From Martelella mediterranea (GTDB lineage Bacteria; Pseudomonadota; Alphaproteobacteria; Rhizobiales; Rhizobiaceae), in the NCBI GenBank assembly GCA_003001975.1, contig PVUG01000013.1:62001-126000 (forward strand): a stretch of DNA of 64,000 nt. The letters run 5' to 3'. Below, one piece after another: positions 47,107-55,523 of the stretch. Each line of letters starts with the position of its first letter. Positions within the stretch are counted from its first letter, which is position 1. The notes beneath the pieces were generated by a model. It searched no databases, was not told the DNA's origin, and was given only the letters and a program-made list of their open reading frames with translations. A program made the position numbers and the translations under genes.

Positions 47107-47644
47107 ATTTCGCGGACGCGCGCTTTCCGCCCCCAAAACCTCTGCCATAAGGCCGACGACAGACCGGACCCGCGAGAGCCTGTTCAACATTCTCGCCCAT
47201 GGCTATCGCGATGCGGTCGAGGGGGCGCGTCTGCTGGAGCTTTTTGCGGGCACCGGCGCGGTCGGGCTCGAGGCCCTTTCGCGGGGTGCGCGTGCCGCGC
47301 TTTTCGTTGAAAACAGCATTGAGGGGCGTGGTCTGCTCTGGGCCAATATCGAGGCGCTGGGCCTTGCCGGACGCACCCGTATCATGCGCCGTGATGCGAC
47401 AAGGCTTGGCAGTGCCGGGCGGCTTGAGCCGTATGATCTGCTGTTTGCCGATCCGCCTTATGGCAAGGGGCTTGGCGAAAAGGCGATTGCCGCAGCCGGC
47501 GAGGGCGGCTGGCTGAAACCGGAGGCGCTTGTCATTCTGGAGGAAGCCGCGGATGTCGCCCCACAGCTTCCGGACGGTTTTGCGCTGATGGAAGGCCGGG
47601 AGTTCGGCGACACGCGCATGCACTTCTTCCGCTACCGGCCCTAG
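47087..47644 (+). CDS. rsmD: 16S rRNA (guanine966-N2)-methyltransferase RsmD
   Basis: SAM-dependent methyltransferase (185 aa) acting on G966 of 16S rRNA. MRIVGGEFRGRALSAPK at the start, RPTTDRTRESLFNIL, SAM motif I LELFAGTGAVGLEALSRGA (about 49-67), and the catalytic motif DPPYGKGLG (about 123-131). It begins inside the tail of the upstream pseudouridine synthase gene in another frame, so the two rRNA modification genes are coupled. Convergent with hmuV, seven-base gap. Confidence 0.95.
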   Translation: MRIVGGEFRGRALSAPKTSAIRPTTDRTRESLFNILAHGYRDAVEGARLLELFAGTGAVGLEALSRGARAALFVENSIEGRGLLWANIEALGLAGRTRIMRRDATRLGSAGRLEPYDLLFADPPYGKGLGEKAIAAAGEGGWLKPEALVILEEAADVAPQLPDGFALMEGREFGDTRMHFFRYRP

Positions 47645-47651
47645 TCCGAAA

Positions 47652-48446
47652 TCAAAGCGCGCTGTGCGGCAGGACGAAGGTGGTGTCGTCGGCGGGTGTC
47701 TGGTTGACCGAAAGCCGCGCGCCGAAAACGGTAAAGAGGTTATCGTTCGTCAGAACCTGTTTCGGCGTTCCCGCAGCGGCAACCTCGCCATCCTTCATCA
47801 GCACGATCCGGTCGGCGAAAAGCGCTGTCAGGTTGAGGTCGTGCATCACCGCGACAACGCCGCCTCCGTTGCGGCAGAACGTCTGCGCCAGTCGCATGAT
47901 CGCAAGCTGGTGGAGAATATCGAGACTTGCCACCGGTTCATCCAGAAGCAGCCAGCGTGGTGATCCATGGGCAAGCGGCGCTTCGATCTGACACAGCACC
48001 CGCGCCAGCTGGACGCGCTGCTGCTCGCCGCCGGAAAGTTCCTGATAGAAACGGCCTTCGAAACCATCGAGATCGACGGCCTTGAGCGCTCGCGCCATGG
48101 TCTGCCGGTCGGCCTCTCCATCCCGGTGGGCGCGGCCTGAAAGGCCCATGCGCAGCACTTCGGTGACCGTGAAGGGAAAGGCGAGGTTCGAGGCTTGCGG
48201 CAGCACGCCGCGCAGCTGTGCAAGCTGCCAGGGCGCCAGTCCGGCAATGTCCTTGCCATTGATGGTGACATTGCCGGTGTCCGGTTTCAGATCGCCTGCA
48301 ATCGCCTTCAGCGTTGTCGTTTTGCCCGAGCCGTTCGGCCCGCAGATGGCTGTCAGTTCGCCGGCCTCAGCCCCAAGCGAAACATCTTTCAGAACCGGGC
48401 GACCCGAAAGCGCCACGGTTATCCGGTTGGTCGAGATTATGGTCAT
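47652..48446 (-). CDS. hmuV: Heme ABC transporter ATPase HmuV
   Basis: ATP-driven motor (264 aa) for heme import across the inner membrane. Walker A CGPNGSGKTTT (about 35-45), signature LSGGEQQRV (about 140-148), Walker B LLLDEPVASLD (about 167-177), and MHDLN. The last gene of hmuP-S-T-U-V; starts four bases after hmuU. Confidence 0.95.
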   Translation of the reverse strand: MTIISTNRITVALSGRPVLKDVSLGAEAGELTAICGPNGSGKTTTLKAIAGDLKPDTGNVTINGKDIAGLAPWQLAQLRGVLPQASNLAFPFTVTEVLRMGLSGRAHRDGEADRQTMARALKAVDLDGFEGRFYQELSGGEQQRVQLARVLCQIEAPLAHGSPRWLLLDEPVASLDILHQLAIMRLAQTFCRNGGGVVAVMHDLNLTALFADRIVLMKDGEVAAAGTPKQVLTNDNLFTVFGARLSVNQTPADDTTFVLPHSAL

Positions 48447-48450
48447 GGTG

Positions 48451-49551
48451 TCACAGATTGAGCCGCGAGCGGTTCTTCAGCAGGATCCACAGGAAGAACG
48501 GGCCGCCGGCAGTTGCGGTGATGATGCCGATCGGCAGTTCGGCAGGCGCCACGACCGTCCGGGCGAACAGATCGGCCAGCACCAAAAGCGCGCCGCCGAG
48601 AAGCGCCGAGGACGGCAGAAGGTAGCGATGATCCGGGCCGATGACGAGGCGCAGAAGATGCGGCACGACAATGCCGACAAAACCGATGCCGCCGGAAACG
48701 GCAACGCCTGCACCGGTGGCCGCAGCGACGGCGACAATGGTGATGTTCTTCAGCCGCTGAACCGGAATGCCGATATGATAGGCCGTCGCCTCGCCAAGCG
48801 TGATGGCATTCAGCCCGCGCGCCATGAAAGGCAGAACGGCAAAGGCGGCCGCCATGATCGGGACAATCGCCCAGACCTTCGTCCATGTGGCGCCGGCAAG
48901 CGAGCCCATCGACCAGAAGGTCAGGTCGCGCAATTGCTGGTCATTGGCAAGATAGACGAGAAACCCGGTAGCGGCCCCTGCAAGGGCTGCCAGCGCGATG
49001 CCGGCGAGCAGCATGGTGGCGACCGAGGTTTGTCCGTGGCGAGTTGATATGCGGTAGAGCGTCAGCGTTGTGACCAGTCCGCCAAGAAAGGCGGCGGCAG
49101 GCAGGGCGTAAAAGCCTAGCAGATTGGTAATGGGCGCAGCGAGCGTGCCACCCAGAACGATCATCACCACGGCACCCAATCCCGCACCGGCGGAAACGCC
49201 GACAAGGCCGGGATCGGCCAGCGGATTGCGGAACAGGCCCTGCATGGCCGCCCCGCAGACGGCAAGCGATGCGCCCACCAGAAAACCCATGATGGCACGT
49301 GGCAGGCGGATGTCGAAGATGATGATCCGGTCGCGTGCCGCCAGCGCGCCACCGGCATCGCCGGTAACGAGCGCGCGCGCAACATCGAAGACGGAGGCAT
49401 CCGAAGCGCCGTTGGCCACGGATATCAGAACCGCCAGCACTGAGACGACGGCAAGCACCAGAATGGTGAACACGGCGACCGTGGAGCGGTCGCCGTGTTC
49501 ACGCCAGTTCAGCCGCCGTCCGGCTGAAGACAGTGTATCAATCACCGCCAT
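48451..49551 (-). CDS. hmuU: Heme ABC transporter permease HmuU
   Basis: FecCD-type permease (366 aa), around ten membrane helices. Family motifs: FDIRLPRAIMGFLVGASLAVCGAAMQG split across about 99-125, NPLADPGLVGVSAGAGLGA, and GGIGFVGIVVPHLLRLVIGPDHR near 286-308. Partner of HmuV; gaps of seven bases to hmuT and four to hmuV. Confidence 0.95.
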   Translation of the reverse strand: MAVIDTLSSAGRRLNWREHGDRSTVAVFTILVLAVVSVLAVLISVANGASDASVFDVARALVTGDAGGALAARDRIIIFDIRLPRAIMGFLVGASLAVCGAAMQGLFRNPLADPGLVGVSAGAGLGAVVMIVLGGTLAAPITNLLGFYALPAAAFLGGLVTTLTLYRISTRHGQTSVATMLLAGIALAALAGAATGFLVYLANDQQLRDLTFWSMGSLAGATWTKVWAIVPIMAAAFAVLPFMARGLNAITLGEATAYHIGIPVQRLKNITIVAVAAATGAGVAVSGGIGFVGIVVPHLLRLVIGPDHRYLLPSSALLGGALLVLADLFARTVVAPAELPIGIITATAGGPFFLWILLKNRSRLNL

Positions 49552-49558
49552 ACCTGCA

Positions 49559-50440
49559 TCATTCTCCGTAGATCTCGGTCGTCAGCGCCGCCAGGTTCTC
49601 ACCGAATCGGGGACCGAAATTCATCATGCCCACAGGGTCGATCCGATGGATTTCCATGGCTTCGCCCGCCGGCGTCAGCGCAAGCGCCGGCTGGGCGGCA
49701 ATGTCCTCGTCGCTGGGAACGTGATTGCCGGCAGCGCCGTCCATCAGCAGGATAACATCGGGCGCCGCCTCGATCACGGCTTCATCCGAAAGTGCCTTGT
49801 AGCCCGCGAAATCGGCGAGGGCGTTTTCAAGACCGGCCGCTTCGATCACGCCGTTGGCAGCCGTGCCGGTGCCGGACCCCATGACCTTGCCGCCGCGCAG
49901 GCTGAGGATGAAGAGCGCGCTCTTTCTGTCTTCGGGCGCACGGGCGGCGTTCTCTTCCAGAATCGGATCGAGTTGGGCCGCAATGTCATCGGCAAGCTGC
50001 TTTGCTTCATCCTCACGGCCAAGAAGCGTACCGATCGTCGTGACCTTCTCGAGAATGCCGTCGCGGCTGTAATCTTCCGGCACGATCGCCATATCGACAT
50101 CGGCATTTTTCATCACGTCGAGGGTTTCCGGCGGACCGGCGCCGTCGATGCTGATGATTGCCGACGGATCGACGGAAAGAATGCCTTCCGGCGAGAGCTG
50201 GCGCATATAGCCGATATCAGGCAGGGCGAGTGCCTCCGGCGGATAGAGGCTGGTTGTGTCGCGGCCGATCACGCTGTCACCCGCGCCCAGCGCATAGACG
50301 ATTTCGGTGACGGAGCCACCGATGGTCACGAGGCGGGATGGGTCCTTGAGCGGTTCGGCAGCCTTGGCCGCGGTAATACCGGCAAGCAGCATGCCTGCAA
50401 TGAGAGGCGCTTTCTTCAGCGCAGATGAGAGAACCGTCAT
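49559..50440 (-). CDS. hmuT: Periplasmic heme-binding protein HmuT
   Basis: Substrate-binding protein (293 aa) that carries heme to HmuUV. Signal peptide about 1-29 (APLIAGMLLAGITAAKA). BtuF-like class III binding fold: RLVTIGGSVTEIVYALGAG near 38-56, DTTSLYPPEALALPDIGYMR near 62-81 with Tyr residues that can ligate heme iron. The ATG at 50440 has TAGGAGT upstream; the longer frame is out-of-family. Follows hmuS by eight bases. Confidence 0.94.
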   Translation of the reverse strand: MTVLSSALKKAPLIAGMLLAGITAAKAAEPLKDPSRLVTIGGSVTEIVYALGAGDSVIGRDTTSLYPPEALALPDIGYMRQLSPEGILSVDPSAIISIDGAGPPETLDVMKNADVDMAIVPEDYSRDGILEKVTTIGTLLGREDEAKQLADDIAAQLDPILEENAARAPEDRKSALFILSLRGGKVMGSGTGTAANGVIEAAGLENALADFAGYKALSDEAVIEAAPDVILLMDGAAGNHVPSDEDIAAQPALALTPAGEAMEIHRIDPVGMMNFGPRFGENLAALTTEIYGE

Positions 50441-50448
50441 GTTTACTC

Positions 50449-51513
50449 CTAGGCGGCGGCGGTTTCGCTGTGGCGCGGCAGGCTCTCGGCCAGTTCGCGC
50501 CAGACCGGACGTTCGGCATAGCCTTCCAGGCGCTTGCCGAAGAACTGGATGATCATCTCTCCGGCTGCATTGAAGGCCTCGACCGACGTCACGTGGCCGT
50601 CGCTGGTGGGCTTGCGCACCAGCCAGGTCTCGGCGATCTGGTCGCGGCGCAGGTGAAGATGAAAGGTCGGATCCATGACATTGATCCAAGGTCCCATCTC
50701 GACGATCTTTTTCACCGGGCCGGAGTGGATCTGAACGATGCCGTTATTGTTGACGAATACCATGATCGGCAGTTCGGCATTTTCAGAGGCCTTGTGGAGC
50801 AGGGTGGCTGCTGCATCGTCGGCCAGGCGGAAGGCATAATCATCGCCAACCGTTGAAATCGCCGTCTGGCGATGGACCTTGAGGTCGTTCAGCATGCCGA
50901 AGAACTGGTGGGTGTCGGTCAGCGCCGTCCAGCGGTCGCGCAGAAGCTCGACATCGACCGCCTGCGGATCGCGGGCATGATCGGCATCATGGGCGGTGAT
51001 TTCGCGCGTTTCGATGGTCTGGCTGGCGTCATCCAGTTTGAATGTTTCGACAAAGCGGTGGTAGGCCTCGACATTCGATTTCGGGCGCCAGTGCACCTTG
51101 AAGACGGCCGTGCCGCTTGCATCGAAATATTGCAGGCTCAGCTTTTCATTGCCCTCGGCATCCGTCTTGGTAACGGCGAAAGCATGGGTCCAGCGGCTCG
51201 GAAAAATCCTGAGGTCGATGTTTTCACCGAGCACGATTGCGGATTTCTTGCCGCTCTTGATGTTTTCGAAAACGCCGATCTTCTCGTGCACCGCGCTTTC
51301 ATTGCGCGACAGCGCCATGATTTCGCCGAAGCTTTCGGCATGGGCCAGAAGATCATCGGGGGCGGGCGAAATCCGTGTTGCCGTCAGGCCGGTTTCGGCG
51401 GCAACGAGGGCGGCTTCGGAAATGCCGAGCGTTGCGGCGATGTCGCGCTCGCGCATTTTGGGATTGTCACGGCGGAAGGCGCGGATTTCCTCGGGTGTCT
51501 TGGTCGTGCTCAT
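50449..51513 (-). CDS. hmuS: Hemin-degrading factor HmuS
   Basis: Cytoplasmic heme-binding and degrading protein, 354 aa, of the HemS/ChuS/HmuS family, made of two related halves. N-terminal PEEIRAFRRDNPKMRERDIA, YFDASGTAVFKVHWRP near 130-145, and the second half HQFFGMLNDLKVHRQTA and NNNGIVQIHSGPVKKI near 245-262. It receives heme from HmuTUV and frees or passes on the iron. Lies 14 bases after hmuP. Confidence 0.94.
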   Translation of the reverse strand: MSTTKTPEEIRAFRRDNPKMRERDIAATLGISEAALVAAETGLTATRISPAPDDLLAHAESFGEIMALSRNESAVHEKIGVFENIKSGKKSAIVLGENIDLRIFPSRWTHAFAVTKTDAEGNEKLSLQYFDASGTAVFKVHWRPKSNVEAYHRFVETFKLDDASQTIETREITAHDADHARDPQAVDVELLRDRWTALTDTHQFFGMLNDLKVHRQTAISTVGDDYAFRLADDAAATLLHKASENAELPIMVFVNNNGIVQIHSGPVKKIVEMGPWINVMDPTFHLHLRRDQIAETWLVRKPTSDGHVTSVEAFNAAGEMIIQFFGKRLEGYAERPVWRELAESLPRHSETAAA

Positions 51514-51527
51514 CGGTCTTGTCTCGT

Positions 51528-51701
51528 CTACTTGTTCAAAATGAGTTTGCCCTGGCGGGTGATTTTCATGCGATAATCGGCTCCGTTGTGGCGAATGATG
51601 ATTTCATTGCCACCCTTGAAGAGCGATTCGCTTTCATGCACCGGCGCGCCGTTTCCGCCTGGCTGGGGGTCGGCCTTTCCGGCCGTCTTTTCATCGTTCA
51701 T
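51528..51701 (-). CDS. hmuP: Hemin uptake protein HmuP
   Basis: 57-residue protein, missed by length cut-offs. The sequence runs MNDEKTAGKADPQ, then SESLFKGGNEIIIRHNGADY and RMKITRQGKLILNK to a TAG stop, which is the HmuP pattern. HmuP is needed for expression of heme receptor genes in some rhizobia. CCAGG precedes the ATG. First gene of hmuPSTUV and next to the shared IRO box. Confidence 0.9.
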   Translation of the reverse strand: MNDEKTAGKADPQPGGNGAPVHESESLFKGGNEIIIRHNGADYRMKITRQGKLILNK

Positions 51702-51732
51702 CCTGGTTGTTATATCTGTGCGTGTTTAAAAC

Positions 51733-51761
51733 TTGAACTCGGGAATCCGGTTTTTTATAAG
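51733..51761 (+). promoter_or_regulatory. Promoter for the secreted protein-tonB genes
   Basis: TTGAAC (51733-51738), 17 bases, TATAAG (51756-51761). The IRO box begins two bases after the -10, covering the transcription start. Confidence 0.65.
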
Positions 51762-51762
51762 T

Positions 51763-51777
51763 TGACTCTATAAGTCA
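51763..51777. promoter_or_regulatory. IRO box (RirA iron-responsive operator)
   Basis: TGACTCTATAAGTCA fits the RirA consensus TGA-N9-TCA and is a TGACT-N5-AGTCA palindrome. It lies between hmuP and the tonB-side gene, 61 bases from hmuP, so RirA with iron should repress both directions. Confidence 0.8.
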
Positions 51778-51893
51778 TCTTTGGCTATCCACGCAATAGA
51801 CGTTTTCCAAAGCGAGCGGTAGGAAAACACGTCACTAGGATAAGCCTTGTGCAACCAGCCAATTTCGATCCGAACCCGCCGGAGATTTGAGCA

Positions 51894-52367
51894 ATGAAAA
51901 TTCTTCCATGCGCCGTTGCCGCGCTTTTTGTCATGTCCCAACCGATTCTGGCGCAGGAGACTGCAGCCGATGATACGGATGTGCCGGCAGCAGCCGATGA
52001 AGCGAATGCGCCGGCAGCACCCGAGACTGCGGGTCTGTCGATCTCGCTGAATGCGCTCGACACCACGGCAAACGGCTGCAAGCTGACATTCCTGGTGGAA
52101 AACAACCTGTCGGAGACGGTGGAGAGCCTGCAGGCCGAAGTGGCGCTGTTTGATGTTGACGGCGTGGTTGACCGGTTGACCATGCTCGACTTCCTGACGC
52201 TGCCGGCCGGCAAGATGCGAGTGCGTCAGTTCGAGCTGCCGGGTGAGGATTGCGATGCGTTGGGCGGGCTGCTGCTGAACGACATCAAGGTTTGCGATGC
52301 CGCCAGCGTGGATTGCATGGCCGAGCTTGAGACCGATTCGAAGGCCGGTATTCCTTTCGACGGCTGA
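51894..52367 (+). CDS. Exported protein of unknown function upstream of tonB
   Basis: 157 aa. Signal peptide about 1-20 (MKILPCAVAALFVMSQPILA), an A/D/E/P-rich linker to about 45, then a compact domain with four Cys (about 62, 118, 132 and 140) that may form two disulfides in the periplasm. It is AGxLSISLNAL...LTFLVENN-like beta-sheet in appearance. I do not recognise a named family. GGAG site 12 bases before the ATG. It shares the iron-controlled promoter and is followed by tonB after 73 bases, which suggests a role near TonB-dependent uptake. Confidence 0.7.
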   Translation: MKILPCAVAALFVMSQPILAQETAADDTDVPAAADEANAPAAPETAGLSISLNALDTTANGCKLTFLVENNLSETVESLQAEVALFDVDGVVDRLTMLDFLTLPAGKMRVRQFELPGEDCDALGGLLLNDIKVCDAASVDCMAELETDSKAGIPFDG

Positions 52368-52440
52368 GCGGCGCGACAAGAAACCGCGCAGTTCGCGCCA
52401 AGACCAATAAGACATGCTGTAGCAAAGCTGGTTTCTGCCG

Positions 52441-53931
52441 ATGATGGATGACAGGGCAATGTTTGCGATGGGGTTGCCGGGCGGCATCCGTGACGCCGAA
52501 CCGGTGGAACCTGTTTCTTCCTCTCCGGCTTCCGGGCGTGCGCCGGAGGTTGAGCCGGACAGCCGGAAACCGGCCGATCTCGATACCGTGGTGAGCGAAC
52601 TGATGGCCGCCGCCGGTGCCAAAAAGGATGACGCCGGTTCAAAGGCTGCGGATGACGGACCGGAACTGCCGGAAGAAGAGGTCGATCTGGGCAGCGTGAC
52701 GCTGCCGCGCATCAGCGGTGCTGGTGAAAAACAATCTGCCGGTACGCGGCTGCCGCTGTCGGCGCTGGCATCGTTGCTCGTCCATGTCACCGCCTTTGCA
52801 ATGGCAATGCATGTGGCCGAGGTTCTTCCCGACGCACCGGAAGAAGAGGGCAGCACCGTCGTCAATGTGGTGATGCTGGGCAATGGCGATGTCGATGCCG
52901 CGGCAAGCGGCAGCGAAGAGGTTCAGCCGACGGAAGTCGAGGCCGAGCCTGTCCCCGTCGAGCAGGCGGTGGCGCCCGAGGCGGAAACCCTGGCGCCCGA
53001 GGCCGCCGAACCGCCGCCGCCATCCGAAACGCCGGTGGAACAGACCCCGCCCGTCGAGACATTGTCCGCACCGGCACCTGTGCCCGAGGAGGCCGTTGCT
53101 CCGCCGGCCGAGGTCGCGGAGGCGGTTCCTGCCGAATCACCCGAACCTGCGCCGGTTGCCGCCCTTTCCAGTCCCGAGCCGGATGTGCTGGCCGTCGCGC
53201 CGACCGATGCGACCGCGCCCGACGCCGTGGCTCCGGCGAGACCAACTGTTCCCGAAACGGTAGCGCCCCCGGAGACCGTCGAGGCAACACCGCCGGATGC
53301 GGAAACCACACCGCTTGTGGCCGAGGCAACGCCGACGGAGACCATCAAGGCGCAGGAAGACGATCCGGAACTGGCCTATGATATCGCACCGCCCGTTCCC
53401 CAGCGCTCGCCATGGGAAAGTGAACCGCTGCCGGAGGATCAGGTTGCCACCCGACAGGCGCAGGCCGAGCGTCAGCGCCAGCAGACCCGACAGCGGCAGA
53501 CCGCACAGCGTCAAAGTGCGGGATCCGGTGGTCAATCGGCGCAGGATGCGCGCCGGGGCTCTGTCAGCGGCAATTCGGAAACCGGCAGCTCGCAGGCCGC
53601 CGAAGCGCGCCGCGGCTCTTCCGGCGACGGGGCGGCTGCAATGGCGAACTACGCCGGCAAGGTCGGTGCGCGCCTGCGCCGGGCCGTGGCCTCCGATCGC
53701 CATTATCGCGGCTTAGGGCCGCTGCGCGCGACCGTGGTCGTTCATGTCACGCTGAACCGCTCGGGCCATATTGCATCGGTGTCGATGGCGCGTTCTTCAG
53801 GAAACGGCAGTGTCGATTCGATCGTATTGCAGCGCGCCCGTTCGGCGGGGCCGTTCGGGGCGTTCCCGTCAAGCTATGCCGGTGCGAGCCATACTTTCCG
53901 CCTGCCGATCAATCTTAACCTTCGACGGTAA
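52441..53931 (+). CDS. tonB: TonB energy-transducing protein with a long cytoplasmic N-terminus
   Basis: 496 aa. A membrane helix at about 106-124 carries the Ser-x3-His motif (SLLVH, Ser111 and His115) that couples to ExbB/ExbD. Before it is an unusual acidic 105-residue segment in the cytoplasm. After it come a Pro/Glu/Ala-rich periplasmic spacer (about 135-340), a Gln/Arg/Ser-rich stretch, and the C-terminal TonB domain (about 400-496; RATVVVHVTLNRSGHIASV) that touches receptors. TonB next to hmuPSTUV is known in Rhizobium. ExbB and ExbD are not in the window. The start is uncertain, with a second ATG at 52444. Confidence 0.9.
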   Translation: MMDDRAMFAMGLPGGIRDAEPVEPVSSSPASGRAPEVEPDSRKPADLDTVVSELMAAAGAKKDDAGSKAADDGPELPEEEVDLGSVTLPRISGAGEKQSAGTRLPLSALASLLVHVTAFAMAMHVAEVLPDAPEEEGSTVVNVVMLGNGDVDAAASGSEEVQPTEVEAEPVPVEQAVAPEAETLAPEAAEPPPPSETPVEQTPPVETLSAPAPVPEEAVAPPAEVAEAVPAESPEPAPVAALSSPEPDVLAVAPTDATAPDAVAPARPTVPETVAPPETVEATPPDAETTPLVAEATPTETIKAQEDDPELAYDIAPPVPQRSPWESEPLPEDQVATRQAQAERQRQQTRQRQTAQRQSAGSGGQSAQDARRGSVSGNSETGSSQAAEARRGSSGDGAAAMANYAGKVGARLRRAVASDRHYRGLGPLRATVVVHVTLNRSGHIASVSMARSSGNGSVDSIVLQRARSAGPFGAFPSSYAGASHTFRLPINLNLRR

Positions 53932-53940
53932 CGCGCCTGC

Positions 53941-54801
53941 TCAGCTATTGCCGACTGTGCGCTGCAGGCCCTGAATTGCCGGCTGGTAGTTCGGGTTCAG
54001 CGCTTTCGCCTTCTGGTAATAGGAGGCGGCTTCCGAGAAATTACCCTCGCGCTCGAAGATCAGGCCGAGATTGGCCCAGCTTTCGGCATTGCGCTGATCA
54101 AGCGCCAGCGCCTTGTCGAAATCCGAACGCGCATTGCGGTCGTCATTGAGCGCCAGATAGGAAACGCCGCGTCCGTTATAGGGCTGGGCGGCTTTCGGGG
54201 CGAGCGAGATGGCCTTCGAGAAGTCGGCGATTGCCTGTTCCTGCTGGCCGCGGCGCTGGTAGATCAGGCCGCGATTGTGATAGGCGCGCGGGTCGGTGGT
54301 GTTCAGCTGAATGGCGCGGCTGTAGTCGTTGAAGGCGTCATTCTGCTGGCCGGCCTCCCGGTAGAGGTTTCCGCGCCCGATATAGGCGATGTCGTAATCG
54401 CCGTTGATCTGGAGCGCCTTGTTGTAATCGTTCAGGGCATCCATCCGGCGGCCGAGGCTGCGTTCGATCAGCGCCCGGTTGGCATAGGCCTGGTAATAGT
54501 TCGGATTGAGCGCAATCGCCTGGTTGAAATCGTCCATCGCGCGCCGGTCGTCGCCCGCACGCCCATAGGCCGCGCCGCGCACATTATAGGGCTCGGGGTC
54601 ATTGGGATTTGAGGCGATCACATTGGTGAGCGAGGCGATATTCTGTTCCGAACCCTGAGCCGTATCGATCGACACGATATTCTGATTCATCATCTGGGAA
54701 CTCTGGCAGGCAGCGAGCAGGCCGACAGTGCCAGCCAGAAGTGCGATCCGTATCGCCCGGCCGGAGCCTGTCATGAATGTGCCAGCGGTTGTCTCTGTCA
54801 T
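53941..54801 (-). CDS. Tetratricopeptide-repeat lipoprotein, NlpI-like
   Basis: 286 aa. Lipoprotein signal with core IALLAGTVGLLA and lipobox LAAC (Cys near 33), then about six TPR units (for instance AYGRAGDDRRAMDDFNQAIALNPNY, seen as 35-residue periodic repeats from about 75 to 280). TPR lipoproteins of this kind scaffold envelope proteases and hydrolases; the partner here is unknown. ATG 54801 follows GAGGGAC; the frame extends upstream to 55053 without support. Convergent with tonB, nine-base gap. Confidence 0.82.
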   Translation of the reverse strand: MTETTAGTFMTGSGRAIRIALLAGTVGLLAACQSSQMMNQNIVSIDTAQGSEQNIASLTNVIASNPNDPEPYNVRGAAYGRAGDDRRAMDDFNQAIALNPNYYQAYANRALIERSLGRRMDALNDYNKALQINGDYDIAYIGRGNLYREAGQQNDAFNDYSRAIQLNTTDPRAYHNRGLIYQRRGQQEQAIADFSKAISLAPKAAQPYNGRGVSYLALNDDRNARSDFDKALALDQRNAESWANLGLIFEREGNFSEAASYYQKAKALNPNYQPAIQGLQRTVGNS

Positions 54802-54879
54802 TTTTGTCCCTCGTGTCGTTCGTCGCGCGCGTTTTGAGAGCGCGCGGTCTTTTTTTACCGGCGCAAGGTAAATATCTAG

Positions 54880-54912
54880 AAAAAAAAAAGGCGGGGGCCT
54901 ACGCTCCCGCCA
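54880..54912 (-). terminator. Terminator after rpsU
   Basis: On the minus strand GGCGGG-AGCGTAGGCC-CCCGCC followed by ten T. Located 35 bases after the rpsU stop. Confidence 0.88.
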
Positions 54913-54946
54913 TATCAACATCTTCAATGTGCCGAAAAAACGACAA

Positions 54947-55159
54947 TCAGCGCGAAACCAGACCTTCGCGGATGGCGCGCTTGCGGGCCAGCTTGCGAAC
55001 GCGGCGGATCGCTTCGGCCTTTTCGCGGGCGCGCTTCTGAGAGGGCTTCTCATAGAAATCGCGCATTTTCATTTCGCGGAAGATGCCTTCGCGCTGCATC
55101 TTTTTCTTCAGAGCGCGGAGAGCCTGGTCAACATTGTTGTCGCGGACAAGTACTTGCAC
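54947..55159 (-). CDS. rpsU: 30S ribosomal protein S21
   Basis: 70 aa, [20 protein letters not shown] followed by [19 protein letters not shown] and a strongly basic end ([19 protein letters not shown]). Binds the 30S subunit and aids initiation. The start codon is GTG, with AAGGAACGGGA upstream. The single gene is closed by a strong terminator. Confidence 0.97.
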   Translation of the reverse strand: MQVLVRDNNVDQALRALKKKMQREGIFREMKMRDFYEKPSQKRAREKAEAIRRVRKLARKRAIREGLVSR

Positions 55160-55523
55160 GTGTATCCCGTTCCTTAAGATCGTTGGTGTTGTTCAGCCTG
55201 ACAAATACTTGCAACTCAGGCATCGTTTCCTGTCATTATCGGATTTGCCCGATATTTGGCGTCGCGGATACCAGACTTTGCCGGGTAAGTCCAGCCCTTT
55301 GCCACGCGGTCCGCGCAATTGCGCCCGATTTGATGCCGCATTCGCGTCAGCCCCCGGAAATCAGGCGTTCGGGGCCAAAACCGGCCGCACGCGCAGCGGC
55401 GTTAAAAACAGATGTCGAACTGAGGCGGCAAAAGCGTCGCAAAAAGGACGTTGCGTCATATACTGATTTGCGATTGGTATAGGGTAATGATCGGTAACAA
55501 ACCCGGCCCGAGGGAGCTTTCAG
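55160..55523. other. Divergent region between rpsU and soxB
   Basis: 364 bases without a supported gene. The 60 bases next to rpsU are AT-richer and should contain its promoter. GAGGGAG at about 55510 is the ribosome site of soxB. I see no tRNA, riboswitch or long inverted repeat. Confidence 0.5.

Noticed and set aside
52950-53350. Repetitive GC-rich stretch
   Set aside because: It encodes the Pro/Glu/Ala periplasmic spacer of TonB; no conserved direct repeat with spacers.
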